Below, piece by piece: positions 62,998-64,000 of a DNA stretch of 64,000 nt; positions within the stretch are counted from its first letter, which is position 1, and every line of letters begins with the position of its first letter. The DNA is from Pyxidicoccus xibeiensis. Its GTDB lineage: Bacteria; Myxococcota; Myxococcia; Myxococcales; Myxococcaceae. The notes under the pieces were generated by a model that saw only the letters and a list, made by a program, of their open reading frames with translations, had not been told where the DNA came from and did not search any database. Where the stretch lies: the NCBI RefSeq assembly GCF_024198175.1, contig NZ_JAJVKV010000009.1:124001-188000 (forward strand). Reading direction: 5' to 3'. The position numbers and the translations under genes are program-made.

Positions 62998-64000
62998 GCG
63001 CCGAGCCCCTCAATCCCTTCCGGGGCCCGCTGCCCTATCGCGCGGAGGACCGTGCGCGCTTCTTCTGTCGTGAGACGGTCGCCCGGCGGCTGATGAACAG
63101 CATCCTCGCGCATCCGTGCGTCACGCTCTTCGGCCCCTCGGGCTCGGGCAAGTCCTCGCTGATGCAGGCCGCCGTCATCCCCGAGCTCCAGAAGGAGCAC
63201 GGCTTCCGCATCGTCTATGTCGACGCCTGGCTGAGCCGGGAGTCGCCGCTCCACCGGCTGGCGCGGACCATGTACGCGGACCTCGACCTCGGCGACGTGC
63301 CCGCGGACCGCTGCTCGGGGGAGCTGGTGGACGAGGCGCTCCAGCTGGCGGAGATGCGCTCGGATCGTCCCATCCTCATCTTCCTGGACCAGTTGGAACA
63401 GACGCTGCTCCCGGAGCGCCCGGCGGAGCTGGTGCGGGAGCTGCTGTGCAGCCTGGAGGCCATTGCCCGCAAGCCCATGCGGGGGCTGCAGCTCGTGCTG
63501 TCCCTGCGCGAGGACTACCTGGGGCGGCTGAGGGACCTGGCGCGCGGCCACCGCGCCTTGCTGGACCCGGGCTTCCGGCTGGGGCCGCTGACGGTGAAGG
63601 AGATGGCGAACATCGCCTGCAAGCTGGCGGCGGCGGGCCACCCTGGGCAGACCTGGTCTCCCGAGGAGATGAACCCGCTCATGCGCCAGATGCGGACGCC
63701 CGGCCAGAGCAGCTCGGACGACGCCGAGGTCCAGGCCGCCTTCGCGCAGATTGTGTGCCGGGCCCTGTGGGAGGCTCGCGGGAGCGGCGCCGCCCGGACG
63801 AACCAGGCGCCGGCGGCGGAGCCCATCCTCCACCAGTACCTGGACCAGACGCTGATGGCGCTGGGGCCGTCCCAGCCGCATGCCCGGAGGCTGCTGGAGG
63901 AGCACCTGGTGTCGCCCAGTGGCAGCCGGACCCTGCTGACGCAGGCCGAGGCCCATGAGGTGCTGCCCCCCGGCGAGGCCGATCAGGTGCTGAACCACCT
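62994..64000 (+). CDS. nSTAND-type P-loop ATPase, N-terminal part (cut by window end)
   Basis: ATG 62994 overlaps the CHAT stop as ATGA, with GGAGGGA 6 nt upstream, so translation is coupled. The frame stays open for 335 codons to the window end. It starts with NPFRGPLPYRAEDRARFF, the typical opening of the nSTAND1 family, though the usual Gly before RE is Cys (FFCRE). Walker A is GPSGSGKS (47-54), Walker B ILIFLDQLEQ (127-136), and the sensor-like arginine is in LSLREDYL (170-176). No effector domain precedes the NTPase, so the CHAT protein likely supplies that role. The C-terminal sensor region (often WD40, TPR or HEAT repeats) is not in view. Known STAND proteins oligomerise when they sense a trigger. 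Confidence 0.87.
   Translation, partial: MSAEPLNPFRGPLPYRAEDRARFFCRETVARRLMNSILAHPCVTLFGPSGSGKSSLMQAAVIPELQKEHGFRIVYVDAWLSRESPLHRLARTMYADLDLGDVPADRCSGELVDEALQLAEMRSDRPILIFLDQLEQTLLPERPAELVRELLCSLEAIARKPMRGLQLVLSLREDYLGRLRDLARGHRALLDPGFRLGPLTVKEMANIACKLAAAGHPGQTWSPEEMNPLMRQMRTPGQSSSDDAEVQAAFAQIVCRALWEARGSGAARTNQAPAAEPILHQYLDQTLMALGPSQPHARRLLEEHLVSPSGSRTLLTQAEAHEVLPPGEADQVLNH

Overview
The window looks like chromosomal DNA from a myxobacterium, most likely family Myxococcaceae (Myxococcus, Corallococcus or Pyxidicoccus). This is inferred from the very high G+C with strong G/C preference at third codon positions, the long false antisense reading frames this produces, a PilZ-like/Hsp70 fusion, an S46 dipeptidyl-peptidase, and a single-gene hybrid megasynthetase.

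Layout. Positions 1-7386 are mostly household genes: the 3' part of an S46 exopeptidase (+), guaA (-), a small lipoprotein gene (+), guaB (-), and a fusion of a PilZ-like domain to an Hsp70 chaperone (+). Convergent gene pairs are separated by perfect or near-perfect hairpins that look like bidirectional terminators. guaA and guaB are the two GMP-branch enzymes. They lie close together on the same strand, but the lipoprotein gene on the other strand separates them, so they are not a simple operon.

Positions 7562-60784 are one uninterrupted reading frame of 17,740 codons, 83% of the window. It encodes a complete assembly line: a fatty acyl-AMP ligase and ACP for loading, seven NRPS modules (one with an epimerase), one KS-AT-ACP polyketide module joined by a Pro/Ala repeat linker, a degenerate C-A block that carries a luciferase-like FMN monooxygenase and has no carrier protein, six more NRPS modules, and a thioesterase. 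By colinearity the product is an N-acyl lipopeptide of about 13 amino acids with one malonate-derived, possibly oxidised, C2 unit inside the chain: acyl-Gly-D-Val-Val-X-Val-Val-X-[C2]-Y-Val-B-Y-Gln-Z. Gly, Val and Gln come from specificity codes read by eye. X, Y, B and Z have codes I cannot assign. The architecture recalls the single-gene myxoprincomide synthetase of M. xanthus; this comes from memory and is not a database result. Several adenylation domains are near-identical duplicates or share only one subdomain, which suggests recent internal recombination.

Positions 60961-64000 begin a different system: a CHAT (caspase-like) protease fused to a region resembling a catalytically dead SIR2 domain, overlapping by 4 bp with an nSTAND-type P-loop ATPase gene that runs off the window. 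This looks like a sensor/protease conflict or immunity module and is the best candidate here for a poorly described system. The window holds no tRNA, rRNA, insertion sequence or CRISPR array that I can support. No non-coding gap exceeds about 180 bp.
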